64,000 nucleotides of DNA from an uncultured Porphyromonadaceae bacterium (lineage in GTDB: Bacteria > Bacteroidota > Bacteroidia > Bacteroidales > Muribaculaceae), in assembly GCA_902493335.1 (NCBI GenBank), contig CABUPJ010000004.1, positions 1-64,000 of the forward strand, in the 5' to 3' direction. Within the stretch, counting starts at the first letter, position 1, and each line of letters opens with the position of its first letter. A program made the position numbers and the translations under genes. Of this stretch, positions 42,346 to 52,107 are shown piece by piece. The notes under the pieces were generated by a model. It did no database searches. It saw only the letters and a list, made by a program, of their open reading frames with translations, and was not told the DNA's origin.

Positions 42346-45222
42346 ATGCCAACAGACAAGATTAAGAATACTACATCAAACACACCATTTGTTTCCGACG
42401 CCGTACATGTCATCGGCGCCAGAGAGAATAATCTCAAAAATATAAGCGTCGACATCCCGCATGACAAGCTGACGGTCATCACCGGCCTCAGCGGCAGCGG
42501 CAAGTCTTCGCTTGCTTTCGACACAATCTATGCCGAAGGGCAGCGCCGTTATATCGAGACCTTCTCGTCGTATGCCCGCAACATGCTCGGATCGCTCGAG
42601 CGTCCCGACGTCGACCACATCAGCGGACTCAGCCCCGTCATTGCCATCGAACAGAAGACCGTCAACCGCAATCCCCGAAGCACCATCGGCACGACAACCG
42701 AAATCTACGACTTTCTGCGACTGCTCTTCGCCCGTATCGGACGTGCGCGAAGCTATATCAGCGGTCAGGAGATGGTAAAATATACCGAAGAGAAAATCGT
42801 CTCGCTCATCCTCGATAAATTCGGCGGTCACAAGGTCTATATACTCGCGCCGCTTGTCAAGAACCGCAAAGGTCATTACAAAGAACTCTTCGAGCAGTTG
42901 CGCAAGAAGGGTTTCCTCAACGTCCGCGTCGATGGCGAGCTCAAGGAAATCACCTACGGCATGAAGCTCGACCGCTATAAGAACCACAGCATCGAGCTTG
43001 TCGTCGACCGTCTGAAAGTCTCCGATAAAGATCTTCAGCGTGTGCGTGACACAGTCGGCGACGCGCTCCGCCAGGGCGACAAACAGCTTATGGTCTACGA
43101 CGTCGAGCTTGATACCATATCGCATTACAGCCAGCATCTCATGGACCCTGTCTCGGGTATATCATACCGCGAGCCGGCGCCACATAACTTCTCGTTCAAC
43201 TCTCCGCAGGGCGCCTGCCCGTGCTGCAAAGGCCTCGGGCGCGTCAATCTCGTCGACATAGCCAAAATAATCCCTGACGACAGCCTGTCGATTCACGACG
43301 GAGCCATTGTCCCGTTGGGAAAGCATAAAAACAGCATGATTTTTTGGCAGATAGCCGCCATTTGCGAGAATTATGGCTGTAATCTGAAAACACCTGTTAA
43401 GGATTTGCCTTCTGAAGCGCTCAACGATATTCTCAACGGCACTACCGATCGTCTGCAGCTCAAAAACGAGACGATGAGCACGCTGAATTATTTCAGCACC
43501 TACGAAGGTCTTATCAAATATATCGAGATGCAGCAGGATGACGACGCGACATCTGCCGCCCAGAAATGGAGCGGACGATTCTTTACCAAATCGGTCTGTC
43601 CCGAGTGTCACGGCGACAGACTCAACCGTGAGGCTCTGCATTTCTTTATCGACGACAAGAACATCGCCCAGCTGTCGCGTCTCGACATCGCGTCACTCCA
43701 TGAATGGATTTCGGATCTGCATGACCGCCTTGACAACAAGGACCGCCTGATTTCGGCCGAGATTATCAAGGAAATTTCATCGCGTCTGAAATTTCTGCTT
43801 GACGTAGGTCTCGACTATCTTCAGCTCAACCGCGACTCGTCGACCCTCTCGGGCGGTGAGAGCCAGCGCATCAGGCTCGCCACACAACTCGGTTCAGAGC
43901 TCGTCAACGTCCTCTATATTCTCGACGAACCGAGCATCGGCCTCCATCAGCGCGACAATCACCGCCTGATTAACTCGCTCAAGAAACTGCGCGACGCATC
44001 AAACTCGATAATCGTCGTCGAACATGACAAAGACATCATGCTCGAAGCCGATTATGTAATAGACATCGGCCCCGGTGCGGGCAACAAAGGCGGTGAAGTG
44101 GTCTTTGAAGGCACTCCGGCCCAGATGCTTGAAGCGGGCACGCTGACATCCGACTATCTCAAAGGCAAGAAGACAATCGCCCCGCGTCTGCCCCGCCGCA
44201 AAGGCAACGGAAAACAGCTTATGCTCAAAGGATGCACGGGTCATAATCTCAGAGACGTCGACCTGACGTTAAATCTCGGAACACTGACCTGTGTCGCCGG
44301 TGTGTCCGGCAGCGGCAAGTCATCGCTTATCAACTCGACACTTCAGCCAATACTCAGCAAGAAATTCTACCGCTCATTGCAGGAGCCTCTGCCCTATAAG
44401 GAAATCATCGGCATCGACAATATCGACAAGGTCGTCACAGTCGACCAGTCGCCGCTGGGACGCACACCGCGTTCAAATCCCGCGACATATACCGGCGTAT
44501 TCTCTGATATCAGATCGCTTTTTGTCAATCTGCCCGAAGCCAAAATCAGAGGCTACCGCCCGGGGCGATTCTCATTCAACGTCGCCGGCGGTCGATGTGA
44601 GGCATGCAGCGGCAACGGCTACAAGACTATCGAGATGAATTTCCTTCCTGACGTTCTTGTCCCGTGTGAGGTCTGCGGAGGCAAGCGTTACAACCGCGAG
44701 ACTCTCGAAGTCAGATATAAAGGCAAATCCATCGCCGACATTCTCGACATGACAATCGACAAGGCTGTCGAATTTTTTGCAGGTATCCCGACGATTCTGA
44801 AAAAGATAAAAGTCTTACAGGAAATCGGTCTCGGATATATAAAACTCGGACAGCCGTCATCGACACTCTCGGGCGGTGAGAACCAGCGTGTCAAGCTTGC
44901 GACCGAACTCGCCAAGAAAGACACAGGCCGCACGCTCTTCATCCTCGACGAACCGACGACCGGACTCCACTTCGACGACGTCAACACGCTGCTCACCATC
45001 CTCAACCGCCTCGTCGACAAAGGCAATACAGTCGTTGTCATCGAACACAACCTCGATGTCATCAAATGCAGCGACTACGTCATCGACATGGGCCCCGGAG
45101 GAGGCGAACACGGCGGTTATATCGTAGCGACCGGCACACCCGAAGAAATCGCCTCCGGCGACTCCCCCACAGCCTCCTACCTAAAAACCGAACTCGCCCT
45201 ACTCCCCACCCCCGCCGTCTGA
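42346..45222 (+). CDS. uvrA: Excinuclease ABC subunit A
   Basis: The damage-recognition ATPase of nucleotide excision repair. The 958 residues form two ABC modules: Walker A at 47-55 (GLSGSGKSS) and at about 652-660 (GVSGSGKSS), each with an SGGE signature, plus the UvrB-interaction and insertion domains. Zinc-binding pairs are CPCC/CPECHGD in the first half and [16 protein letters not shown] in the second. No signs of the UvrA2 class, which lacks the UvrB domain. It ends at a hairpin shared with the convergent helicase gene. Confidence 0.97.
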   Translation: MPTDKIKNTTSNTPFVSDAVHVIGARENNLKNISVDIPHDKLTVITGLSGSGKSSLAFDTIYAEGQRRYIETFSSYARNMLGSLERPDVDHISGLSPVIAIEQKTVNRNPRSTIGTTTEIYDFLRLLFARIGRARSYISGQEMVKYTEEKIVSLILDKFGGHKVYILAPLVKNRKGHYKELFEQLRKKGFLNVRVDGELKEITYGMKLDRYKNHSIELVVDRLKVSDKDLQRVRDTVGDALRQGDKQLMVYDVELDTISHYSQHLMDPVSGISYREPAPHNFSFNSPQGACPCCKGLGRVNLVDIAKIIPDDSLSIHDGAIVPLGKHKNSMIFWQIAAICENYGCNLKTPVKDLPSEALNDILNGTTDRLQLKNETMSTLNYFSTYEGLIKYIEMQQDDDATSAAQKWSGRFFTKSVCPECHGDRLNREALHFFIDDKNIAQLSRLDIASLHEWISDLHDRLDNKDRLISAEIIKEISSRLKFLLDVGLDYLQLNRDSSTLSGGESQRIRLATQLGSELVNVLYILDEPSIGLHQRDNHRLINSLKKLRDASNSIIVVEHDKDIMLEADYVIDIGPGAGNKGGEVVFEGTPAQMLEAGTLTSDYLKGKKTIAPRLPRRKGNGKQLMLKGCTGHNLRDVDLTLNLGTLTCVAGVSGSGKSSLINSTLQPILSKKFYRSLQEPLPYKEIIGIDNIDKVVTVDQSPLGRTPRSNPATYTGVFSDIRSLFVNLPEAKIRGYRPGRFSFNVAGGRCEACSGNGYKTIEMNFLPDVLVPCEVCGGKRYNRETLEVRYKGKSIADILDMTIDKAVEFFAGIPTILKKIKVLQEIGLGYIKLGQPSSTLSGGENQRVKLATELAKKDTGRTLFILDEPTTGLHFDDVNTLLTILNRLVDKGNTVVVIEHNLDVIKCSDYVIDMGPGGGEHGGYIVATGTPEEIASGDSPTASYLKTELALLPTPAV

Positions 45223-45257
45223 GATTGGTTATTGACAGCATATCAATCAATTGGTTT

Positions 45258-45287
45258 TAAATCCCTGCTTATTCTGCAGGGATTTTA
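45258..45287 (+). terminator. uvrA terminator, overlaps helicase 3' end
   Basis: A stem of about 10 bp (45259-45268 with 45276-45285) is followed by a T-run. The stop codon of the convergent helicase gene (45269-45271) lies in the loop, and the right arm codes for its last residues. Confidence 0.75.
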
Positions 45288-48200
45288 CGTTGTTTTCTAA
45301 GCAACAAATCGGCAAGCAGTACGGCATGTTCATTATTATTTTGCGGCGCATTTTTAGGACGCCATGCAACAATAAAACGGATAGTAGCAGAAATGACTGA
45401 ATAATCTTTTTCAGTCCATTCTCCCAGTTTTTTCCGCATATTCTTTGACAATTGAGCGACAGCTACACCGGTACTACAATCATAAAGATAATTATTGTCA
45501 AACCGAAGTGTCTGACCGGATCTGAGAGCGAGTATCTCATTCTTTCGATTGGTGAAGAATCCAAGATTTACGTCTTTGTGTGTTAGCTGAAGAACAATCT
45601 CATCGGGGAAAGTATACTGCTGCGAAGAGACGAGATGCTTATCAGCGGGCATGCGGTCAAAAATAGAATCATTGGTATGAATAAACAGTCGCTCTTTCGC
45701 ACGGGTCGCTCCCACGTAGTATCGACGCAGAACTTCATCCCTTTGGTCTTTAGACCTCGTTACCAACATATAAACGTCATCAAACTCACGTCCTTTGGCT
45801 TTATGAATTGTAGACACCACAATATCTGCGTCTGACAGATCACAGAAGTCCTCAACTGACGATTCGTAGACAAATTCCTTAAAGTCTGTACGATACTTGG
45901 CTCTGTTAGTCTGTTCAAATAACAAGAGACATCGTTGGAGGTAATGAAGGCTTGACGAATTAGCGTACATGGCGAAAGTCTTGTGTTTGGCATTTTCCCA
46001 TATATCGTCTGGAATAATCGGCGTTTGTGTAGCACAGTCAATCAATTTTAGGAACATACGAATTTCCGCCATATTCCAAAACCTGAAATCATCCATACTT
46101 TGCACAAGTTTACTTTTCACTCCGTGTTTGCGCAGCAAAGCAACAAGGATAACAGCTTCCTCATTGGTCTGAGTCAATACACAACTTGTGGAACCCACTC
46201 TGCGGTGTGCCAGCAATTCATCGACAAGTGGCTGATACATTATGTGTGAAGCATGATGATGGATACTGACAAAACCCTCTTTGGGGTTCATGGAAATGAT
46301 AGACTCGGTTTTCATTCTTCGTCGTATTCCATTTACGAAAACATTTGCAAAGTCAACAACACGCCGTGAACTGCGGTAGTTTTCTGTCATTTCGATAAAT
46401 CGAGACCCTGACTTCTTTTGTAGCTGAGTCATGTAGCGGGAATCTGAACCACGAAACTCAAATATATTTTGGTCATCATCACCGACGGCAATAACGCGCA
46501 TCTCCTCGTTGGCTGACATCAACGCTTGTACCAAAGTATATTCCTCATTGCTCATATCCTGTGCTTCGTCAATGACGAGAACGGTTTTGGCAATGCGATT
46601 TGGCTCAACTTCTCCATTTTCTATCATCTGAGCAGCCTGCGATACAACATCCCCCGCATCATCGAGATTGCCAATTCTGCCCAGCAAATCAAAACAATAG
46701 GAATGAAAAGTTTTTATTTCGACAAAATGCGCGGCATTGCCGATAAGATCCATCAGTCGTTGCTTGAACTCTATAGCTGCCGCACGCGAGAAAGTTAGCA
46801 TCAACAGCTGTTCATGCTTGACATCTTCGAGCAATAGCAAAGATGCAAGCTTATGAACCAAAACGCGCGTCTTTCCACTGCCCGGACCGGCGGCTACTAC
46901 TATGCATCGTGATTCTTTATCGGATATAATCTCCATCTGTTTCTCCGATAGCGCACCAAAAATATGCTTATATTTTTCGGGCGTGACATTTCGCTCTATT
47001 TCACGAACGCGCTCACCTTTAAAATATTTTGCAACAAACCGTCTGTAATCCATGTGGAAATAATCTTGCACATATTGCAGTGCGGCATTGTAGTCACGCA
47101 CCATCAGATTGGCATATTCGCCGACTATATGGACTTGCTGAATCTTCTGTTTGTAGAACTCGCTGAGCATACGGTAGTCTTCTTGTTTGTAACGCAACCG
47201 GTTGTCTTTGATGCGTCGAATATCCATGGCATTATAGAGTACAAGGAAGCCCCCCTCAAGTTTCAGAGCGCCAATCTTCGACAGATAGAGCAATGACTCT
47301 TCGACATCCTCCAGATGTATGTCCTGCAAGACACCGAATATACTCTGACTACTGGATTTTAAATCGTTCAGCAGCTCTACGACTGAAAATTGGATTCCAT
47401 TCTTTCGGGTCTCCTCGTCTGTAGCCGTGGTGCGCTTATATAACCATTCAATTGTAAACTGGCATATTTCCATACGCTTTTCAAAGCGTTTAAGAATTGA
47501 TTCCATATCTGCTTGGCAAGCCAGCTCTATATTGCGTGCGGCATCCTCTTTCTTACGTGTATATCCTTTAACTGTAAGAAAATACAATAGTGTGCGGATA
47601 TCCTTTTCTGTCGCAGTCTGGACGCCTTCTTTCTGCGCATTGTCGTTCAGCTGCTTGTAAGATATGCGAAGTGTATCGTCCGGTATTTGTCCAAGAATAT
47701 AACGTTCAAGTTTCAAAAAACGTTCCAACAGACGTTTCGACTTGCTTTCAGAATCTCCGGTATCATTCAGGAAAGCAGAAATATCTTTTGAATCAGCAAG
47801 AATACCTTCCTGCCGCATACGTTCCACACAAGAAACGACCTCACTCTTGCTCATGCCGAGAATGTCGGCCAAATAATCAACACGCGATTCCGCTTCAGCA
47901 TCCTGAGCCTTTGCAATATATTTTTGAGATATCAGTGACTTTATAATGCGAACAGCTTTTTCAATCTCTTCATTTTCAAATAACAGTGATTCTGTGATAC
48001 GTTTTCGGGCTTCATCCACGTTCTTCACGGTTATGCCTGTGGCATAGACATGAGGCACATTGTTGCCGCGCTCGAGATATCCTGCCTGTTCAAGGGCTGC
48101 AAGAGCTGTCCTGACTCGTGTTTCAATATCTGAGACAGAATCGTCCCATCCGGCTTTTCTGGCAATCTCAAGAGCTGAACTGCATATGCGCGACCGATGT

Positions 48201-50146
48201 TTTGTCAGTTCTTTTACCGCTTTCCAAATCTGTTGAATCTCGCTTATACTCAGCTTGGTCTGATTAAGCAAAATAAAATGTTTATCAAGGTCGGCATCGC
48301 TATATAGCACGAAACAGCGTGCTTCAAGATTAGGATCTCGACCGGCGCGGCCGGCCTCCTGGACGTAATTCTCTAACGAATCAGAGATATCATAGTGAAT
48401 CACCAATCCCACATCCTTTTTATCAACTCCCATTCCAAAGGCTGAGGTTGCTACAATGATGCGCACGCGGTCATTCATGAAAGCCTCCTGATTGACAATC
48501 TTATCTTCTGAACTCATCTTGCCATTGAAAGGCAATGCCTTGAGTCCATCGCGCGAGAGCATCTGTGCCAGTTGCCTTGTGCGTTTGGTTCGCGAAACAT
48601 AAACAATGGTAGGACAAGATGATTCGGATATCAGTGAGCGCAATTTCATATATTTGTCCTCATCTGTGTCAGCATGGATTACCGAATAACGAAGATTGGT
48701 ACGGGCAGCCGAAGAGGCAAAAATATTAAGATCAAGATTAAGTGTCTGTTTGAAGTAGTCGCATATGTCCTGCACCACTTTTTGCTTTGCAGTAGCGGTA
48801 AAGCAGGAAACAGGTATGGAATCCCGAATTCTTTTTTTCTTTTGGTATTGACTTATAAATTTACCTATATAGAGATAATCTACACGGAAATCTTGTCCCC
48901 ATGAAGAAAAACAATGTGCTTCGTCTATAACAAAACGTACAACGTGACGAGATAGCAATATCTTCTCAATTGTCTTCGACCGAAGCATCTCGGGAGCAAT
49001 ATATAGCAGCGACGCGTCGCCGTCCATCACGCGTCTAATAGCTTCGGTACGGCTGATAGGGTCAAGTAGACCATTGATTGTGACAGCATCAGTAATTCCT
49101 CTTTCTGTCAGGTTGTCAACCTGATCCTTCATCAAAGATTGCAGGGGCGAGATTACGACGGTGAGACCATGTACCGAGCGCCCCTCCATCAACGCAGGCA
49201 ACTGGAATGTCAAAGATTTGCCGCCGCCTGTCGGGAAGATTGCTAACAGTGACTTCCGCTCCACTGCGGCTTGGGCTGCGGTCTCCTGTAACGGTTCTCC
49301 TTCGTAAGTCCGAAATTTATCGTAACCGAAAAACTGTTTCAAATTGACATGTACATTAAGCTCTTTATTGCAATAAGTGCAACCTTCAACGCATTTTGTA
49401 TGACGTAGAAGTCTTACAATATTTTCTACATTCGGATAGTTATGTAACACCCATGCCGGAGTTATTGAGCGATGGTCAGTTGTATCTATCAGCGCAAGCG
49501 CGTATGCCAGTTCAATAGGATAATGATTCACAAGAGCAGCGATATCTGCCTGATCACATATTCTACCCGTAAATTCTGAACGAATCGACTCAGCTAAAGA
49601 TTCTTTTCTGCCGACTTTAGCGCTGACAAAAGCGAGAAAGCCCTTAAACTCTATTTGACTTTGCAGTAATGTTGAAAATATATACTTCTTTGATGAGGAA
49701 AGTTCTTCCCAACGAGCGACTTCATCCATCAATAAATCCCGAGCTTTCTCACAGTCATTGACAGGATTGTTCATTTGGTCGCTTAGCAGCTTATCATCCT
49801 TTACCAAATGATGGTAAGGACGTTCAGGAAAAAGCAACGGCGATAGATATAGGGTATCTACAAACAGATATCTTTGCGTTTCTTCCCCAAATAGATATTT
49901 CGCATCATGGCTGATGATATTATGACCGCAGATAAAATCAGCATCTTTTAGGAATGTCATCAGCTTTTGCTTATTCGCAGAGTGATACACTGCCCCATCC
50001 CATCTGACAGCACCAATATCGTGAATTCGGTGGTCAGTCAGTCCAACTTCGACATCCACTAAAGCATATTGCGTCGCATCATACGATTGATCGGACTTAG
50101 TTTCTGCACCACTGAAAGTATCTATTATTTTATTCCAAAAAGACAT
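45269..50146 (-). CDS. Exonuclease-RecQ-UvrD fusion helicase
   Basis: A 1625-residue protein joining three enzymes. Residues 1 to about 145 resemble a DEDD 3'-5' exonuclease (D31-V-E33; GHNIISHD ending at D81; VNDCEKARD at 129-137). A CxxxCxxC cluster (252-259) precedes a RecQ helicase: Walker A 305-311, DEAH 408-411, QEAGRAGRD 595-603. A long RecQ-C/winged-helix-like region (about 640-960) follows. The C-terminal part is a UvrD/Rep superfamily 1 helicase: GPGSGKT 1087-1093, DEAQD 1193-1197, GDDDQNIFEFRG 1222-1233, STIHKAKGREFD 1445-1456, GATRAKERL 1479-1487. The gene is more AT-rich than its neighbours, which suggests acquisition. Repair or anti-phage functions are both possible. Confidence 0.9.
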   Translation of the reverse strand: MSFWNKIIDTFSGAETKSDQSYDATQYALVDVEVGLTDHRIHDIGAVRWDGAVYHSANKQKLMTFLKDADFICGHNIISHDAKYLFGEETQRYLFVDTLYLSPLLFPERPYHHLVKDDKLLSDQMNNPVNDCEKARDLLMDEVARWEELSSSKKYIFSTLLQSQIEFKGFLAFVSAKVGRKESLAESIRSEFTGRICDQADIAALVNHYPIELAYALALIDTTDHRSITPAWVLHNYPNVENIVRLLRHTKCVEGCTYCNKELNVHVNLKQFFGYDKFRTYEGEPLQETAAQAAVERKSLLAIFPTGGGKSLTFQLPALMEGRSVHGLTVVISPLQSLMKDQVDNLTERGITDAVTINGLLDPISRTEAIRRVMDGDASLLYIAPEMLRSKTIEKILLSRHVVRFVIDEAHCFSSWGQDFRVDYLYIGKFISQYQKKKRIRDSIPVSCFTATAKQKVVQDICDYFKQTLNLDLNIFASSAARTNLRYSVIHADTDEDKYMKLRSLISESSCPTIVYVSRTKRTRQLAQMLSRDGLKALPFNGKMSSEDKIVNQEAFMNDRVRIIVATSAFGMGVDKKDVGLVIHYDISDSLENYVQEAGRAGRDPNLEARCFVLYSDADLDKHFILLNQTKLSISEIQQIWKAVKELTKHRSRICSSALEIARKAGWDDSVSDIETRVRTALAALEQAGYLERGNNVPHVYATGITVKNVDEARKRITESLLFENEEIEKAVRIIKSLISQKYIAKAQDAEAESRVDYLADILGMSKSEVVSCVERMRQEGILADSKDISAFLNDTGDSESKSKRLLERFLKLERYILGQIPDDTLRISYKQLNDNAQKEGVQTATEKDIRTLLYFLTVKGYTRKKEDAARNIELACQADMESILKRFEKRMEICQFTIEWLYKRTTATDEETRKNGIQFSVVELLNDLKSSSQSIFGVLQDIHLEDVEESLLYLSKIGALKLEGGFLVLYNAMDIRRIKDNRLRYKQEDYRMLSEFYKQKIQQVHIVGEYANLMVRDYNAALQYVQDYFHMDYRRFVAKYFKGERVREIERNVTPEKYKHIFGALSEKQMEIISDKESRCIVVAAGPGSGKTRVLVHKLASLLLLEDVKHEQLLMLTFSRAAAIEFKQRLMDLIGNAAHFVEIKTFHSYCFDLLGRIGNLDDAGDVVSQAAQMIENGEVEPNRIAKTVLVIDEAQDMSNEEYTLVQALMSANEEMRVIAVGDDDQNIFEFRGSDSRYMTQLQKKSGSRFIEMTENYRSSRRVVDFANVFVNGIRRRMKTESIISMNPKEGFVSIHHHASHIMYQPLVDELLAHRRVGSTSCVLTQTNEEAVILVALLRKHGVKSKLVQSMDDFRFWNMAEIRMFLKLIDCATQTPIIPDDIWENAKHKTFAMYANSSSLHYLQRCLLLFEQTNRAKYRTDFKEFVYESSVEDFCDLSDADIVVSTIHKAKGREFDDVYMLVTRSKDQRDEVLRRYYVGATRAKERLFIHTNDSIFDRMPADKHLVSSQQYTFPDEIVLQLTHKDVNLGFFTNRKNEILALRSGQTLRFDNNYLYDCSTGVAVAQLSKNMRKKLGEWTEKDYSVISATIRFIVAWRPKNAPQNNNEHAVLLADLLLRKQRKIPAE

Positions 50147-50289
50147 CTCCTCAGATTTATTATATAAGCCTTAATTAGCCCAAAATCTATTAATTGCATA
50201 ATTCGCTATAAAACTACAAAAAGAATCGCAGACTCAGGCATCAACTATCAAAAAAGTGAGAATATTCAGTCAGAGTGTACCAATGATTA
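50147..50289. other. AT-rich stretch upstream of the helicase
   Basis: About 140 bases between the helicase ATG and the plus-strand promoter at 50290. No consensus -33/-7 pair for the helicase was found, and no gene. Confidence 0.5.
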
Positions 50290-50319
50290 TTGTGTAATGA
50301 GAAAAAAATAGTATTTTTG
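50290..50319 (+). promoter_or_regulatory. Promoter of the structured RNA / TonB-domain gene
   Basis: TTG (50290-50292), 19 bases, TATTTTTG (50312-50319). Transcription should begin near 50325, 250 bases before the next ATG, so it makes a long leader or a separate small RNA. Confidence 0.75.
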
Positions 50320-50324
50320 CAGGG

Positions 50325-50533
50325 TCAGTCATTAGACTGATAAAGAGATATGAATTAACAAAGAAGCGTATTGCTTTTACTTGTAGAAGAAAACGTAGGA
50401 AATTTTCTAAAGATGCAAGGAAGCAAGCGGTTCTCACGTCATAGGGCGTGGGCTGCTTTCCTACATCTTCATCTTTTGGTTTCCTACGACCATCTTCTAA
50501 AGTGTGGTAATTCGGCTCACGCTCTCTTTTTAT
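50325..50533 (+). ncRNA. Candidate structured small RNA or attenuated leader
   Basis: After a strong promoter come a 5' hairpin (TCAGTC 50325-50330 with GACTGA 50335-50340) and a long rod. The rod pairs 50384-50390 with 50493-50499, 50394-50402 with 50480-50488, 50412-50415 with 50464-50467, 50418-50428 with 50452-50462 (bulged), and 50435-50438 with 50447-50450. A terminator-like stem (AGTGTG 50501-50506, CACGCT 50518-50523) with a T-run to 50531 ends it. Size and rod shape resemble 6S RNA, but I cannot assign a family. A 40-codon frame from 50413 runs through it and is probably chance. Confidence 0.6.
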
Positions 50534-50566
50534 AATAACCTCCGAAGAGCCGCGGATAAATTTATC
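50513..50566 (+). promoter_or_regulatory. Possible antiterminator and palindrome before TonB-domain gene
   Basis: CGGCTC (50513-50518) can pair with GAGCCG (50547-50552). This pairing competes with the terminator-like stem ending at 50523. A perfect 12-base palindrome, GATAAATTTATC (50555-50566), lies just before the ATG at 50575. Together they could form an attenuator; this is inferred from pairing only. Confidence 0.4.
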
Positions 50567-50574
50567 ACATTAGC

Positions 50575-51579
50575 ATGAAACAATTCTTTTTAGGTGCTTT
50601 TCTTTTCGCGCAGGCGGTTGTCGCTTTTGGGCAGCATTGCTGCAATGGTGACAGCGCTGTCAGAGAGATTCAGTTTCCTTTAACCGAAAAAGAGACAGAA
50701 ACAGTATTTTACTATTTCAACAACGAATGGTTGGCTCAGCCAGGTGTAGATATTGTTGAGACAGATTCCATACAAAAGTTCGAAGTCAGGAACGATGAAT
50801 ACGGCAATCGCGCGGTTTTCTTCACTGTGTCGCCCGAATACCTCGCACAGTTAAAAGCTGAATTGCGTAAATCTCTTATCAATCTTGACCCTCGCTGCGA
50901 ATTCCCCGGTGGCAACGGCAAGCTCAAAGAATGGTTAGAAGCCAATATACGCGTCCCCGAAGGATTCAAAGGTCAAGAAAGAGTATTCGTTCAATTCTAC
51001 GTTCAGCCCGACGGCTCAGTGACCGACCCGAAAATCGTAAGGAAAGCGAGCAAGAATGAAGCGGTTAACGCCGAGGCGTTGAGGCTGGCTAATACCTTGC
51101 CTAAATTTCGTGTGAAATACTTCACACCTAAAAAACATCGTCTTACATACCTTATGCCCGTCACATTCAAAGAACCCGGTGCAGTTTTTATCAGAGGGGG
51201 TGAAGTTTCATTCATCGATCAGTTCCCCGCTATTGCAGATAAAATCACAAAATTGTATGAGAATTATGTGTTCGACACTTCAAAAGACCCCGACTTCAAA
51301 ATATCAGATATTTGTACAACCGGTTTTCTTCAGCGTCTGGAACGGGCCAATGACTCTGACACGATAGGCTATGCCACATGGCTTTTAAGGTCGGGGATGC
51401 AGGACGGCGATGACTCGGAGTCAAAAGTCCTGTCAATAATTCCGGGCGCTGACAACACCGTGATTGTCCATTGGAGCGATATGGGTCATAATGGCTCGAC
51501 AACGTTTACTATGACAGAGGCTGACGGACAATGGAAAATAGCCGACGTCACAGTTCCTGATGGTTTCAATCCACTATAA
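50575..51579 (+). CDS. Secreted protein with TonB C-terminal domain
   Basis: A 334-residue exported protein: signal peptide 1 to about 19 (cleavage near FGQ), an N-terminal region with HCCNGDS, a TonB/TolA-type C-terminal domain (about 110-198) with VFVQFYVQPDGSVTDPKIVR and the NAEALRLANTLPKF helix, and a second alpha/beta domain (about 215-334) ending in a WKIADVTVP strand, as in DUF3828-like proteins. Unlike true TonB it has no membrane anchor or Pro-rich spacer, so it may be soluble in the periplasm or compete for TonB boxes. It stands alone after the structured leader. Confidence 0.83.
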   Translation: MKQFFLGAFLFAQAVVAFGQHCCNGDSAVREIQFPLTEKETETVFYYFNNEWLAQPGVDIVETDSIQKFEVRNDEYGNRAVFFTVSPEYLAQLKAELRKSLINLDPRCEFPGGNGKLKEWLEANIRVPEGFKGQERVFVQFYVQPDGSVTDPKIVRKASKNEAVNAEALRLANTLPKFRVKYFTPKKHRLTYLMPVTFKEPGAVFIRGGEVSFIDQFPAIADKITKLYENYVFDTSKDPDFKISDICTTGFLQRLERANDSDTIGYATWLLRSGMQDGDDSESKVLSIIPGADNTVIVHWSDMGHNGSTTFTMTEADGQWKIADVTVPDGFNPL

Positions 51580-51598
51580 TCAAACCCCACATAAATAA

Positions 51599-51637
51599 AA
51601 TCGCCACCGGGAGATAAACTCCGATGGCGATTATTTT
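51599..51637. terminator. Bidirectional terminator
   Basis: An 8-bp outer stem (51599-51606 with 51625-51632) and an inner GGAG/CTCC pair, with T-runs on both strands. It is shared by the TonB-domain gene and the convergent DUF3127 gene. Confidence 0.85.
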
Positions 51638-51655
51638 TTGTTCGGGCGCGATGTA

Positions 51656-52036
51656 TTAGAAGGGAAGGTCGTCTGATGCACCTGTGTTTGTGATGTCGGG
51701 AGGAGGAGGTACTGTGCCGACCATATTGTTGCTGACGGTCGTGTTTACAGCCTGCTGTGGCATCTGCTGGTCTGCGGGCTCTGCTTTCCAGCCACGGATG
51801 CTTGTAAACCAGCGACCGTTGTATTCGCGGCTTTCGATGTCGAAGCTGAGTTTTACGGTCTGTCCGACGCTCAGAGGAAACTGGTCAGCTTTTTCACCGA
51901 AAAAGTCGAAATGCACTTTTCTGGGATATGTGTCGAGAGTTTCGAGAACGTATTCTTTCTTTTTCCAGCTGTTGCCCGCTTTAGAGACACCGCTCTGCTC
52001 AGGAAGCGCCAGAATGATTTTGCCTGTAATTTCCAT
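51656..52036 (-). CDS. DUF3127 (SSB-like) protein
   Basis: A 126-residue protein of a Bacteroidetes family thought to have an OB fold. The globular part is about 1-85 (TGKIILALPEQSG, then RKVHFDFFGEKADQF, then SREYNGRWFTSIRGWKAE), and a Pro/Gln/Asn-rich flexible tail follows. It ends in ASDDLPF, nearly the DDIPF acidic tip through which single-stranded-DNA-binding proteins recruit partners. DNA binding and partner recruitment are therefore likely but inferred. A -7 box, TATCTTTG, lies about 36 bases upstream. Confidence 0.87.
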   Translation of the reverse strand: MEITGKIILALPEQSGVSKAGNSWKKKEYVLETLDTYPRKVHFDFFGEKADQFPLSVGQTVKLSFDIESREYNGRWFTSIRGWKAEPADQQMPQQAVNTTVSNNMVGTVPPPPDITNTGASDDLPF

Positions 52037-52071
52037 ATATTATCAATTAGTTTATTTTTTACAAAGATAGT

Positions 52072-52079
52072 GAATAAAA
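52072..52079 (-). promoter_or_regulatory. -7 element of the DUF3127 gene
   Basis: TATCTTTG on the minus strand. A TTTG lies 23 bases upstream (52106-52103), slightly longer than the usual spacing. Confidence 0.5.
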
Positions 52080-52107
52080 CTCGGATGAATCAAAAAGACT
52101 GACAAAT

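Noticed and set aside
50413..50535. A 40-codon frame running through the structured RNA
   Set aside because: The bases are explained better by extensive stem pairing; the peptide resembles no family known to me. It stays possible as a leader peptide.
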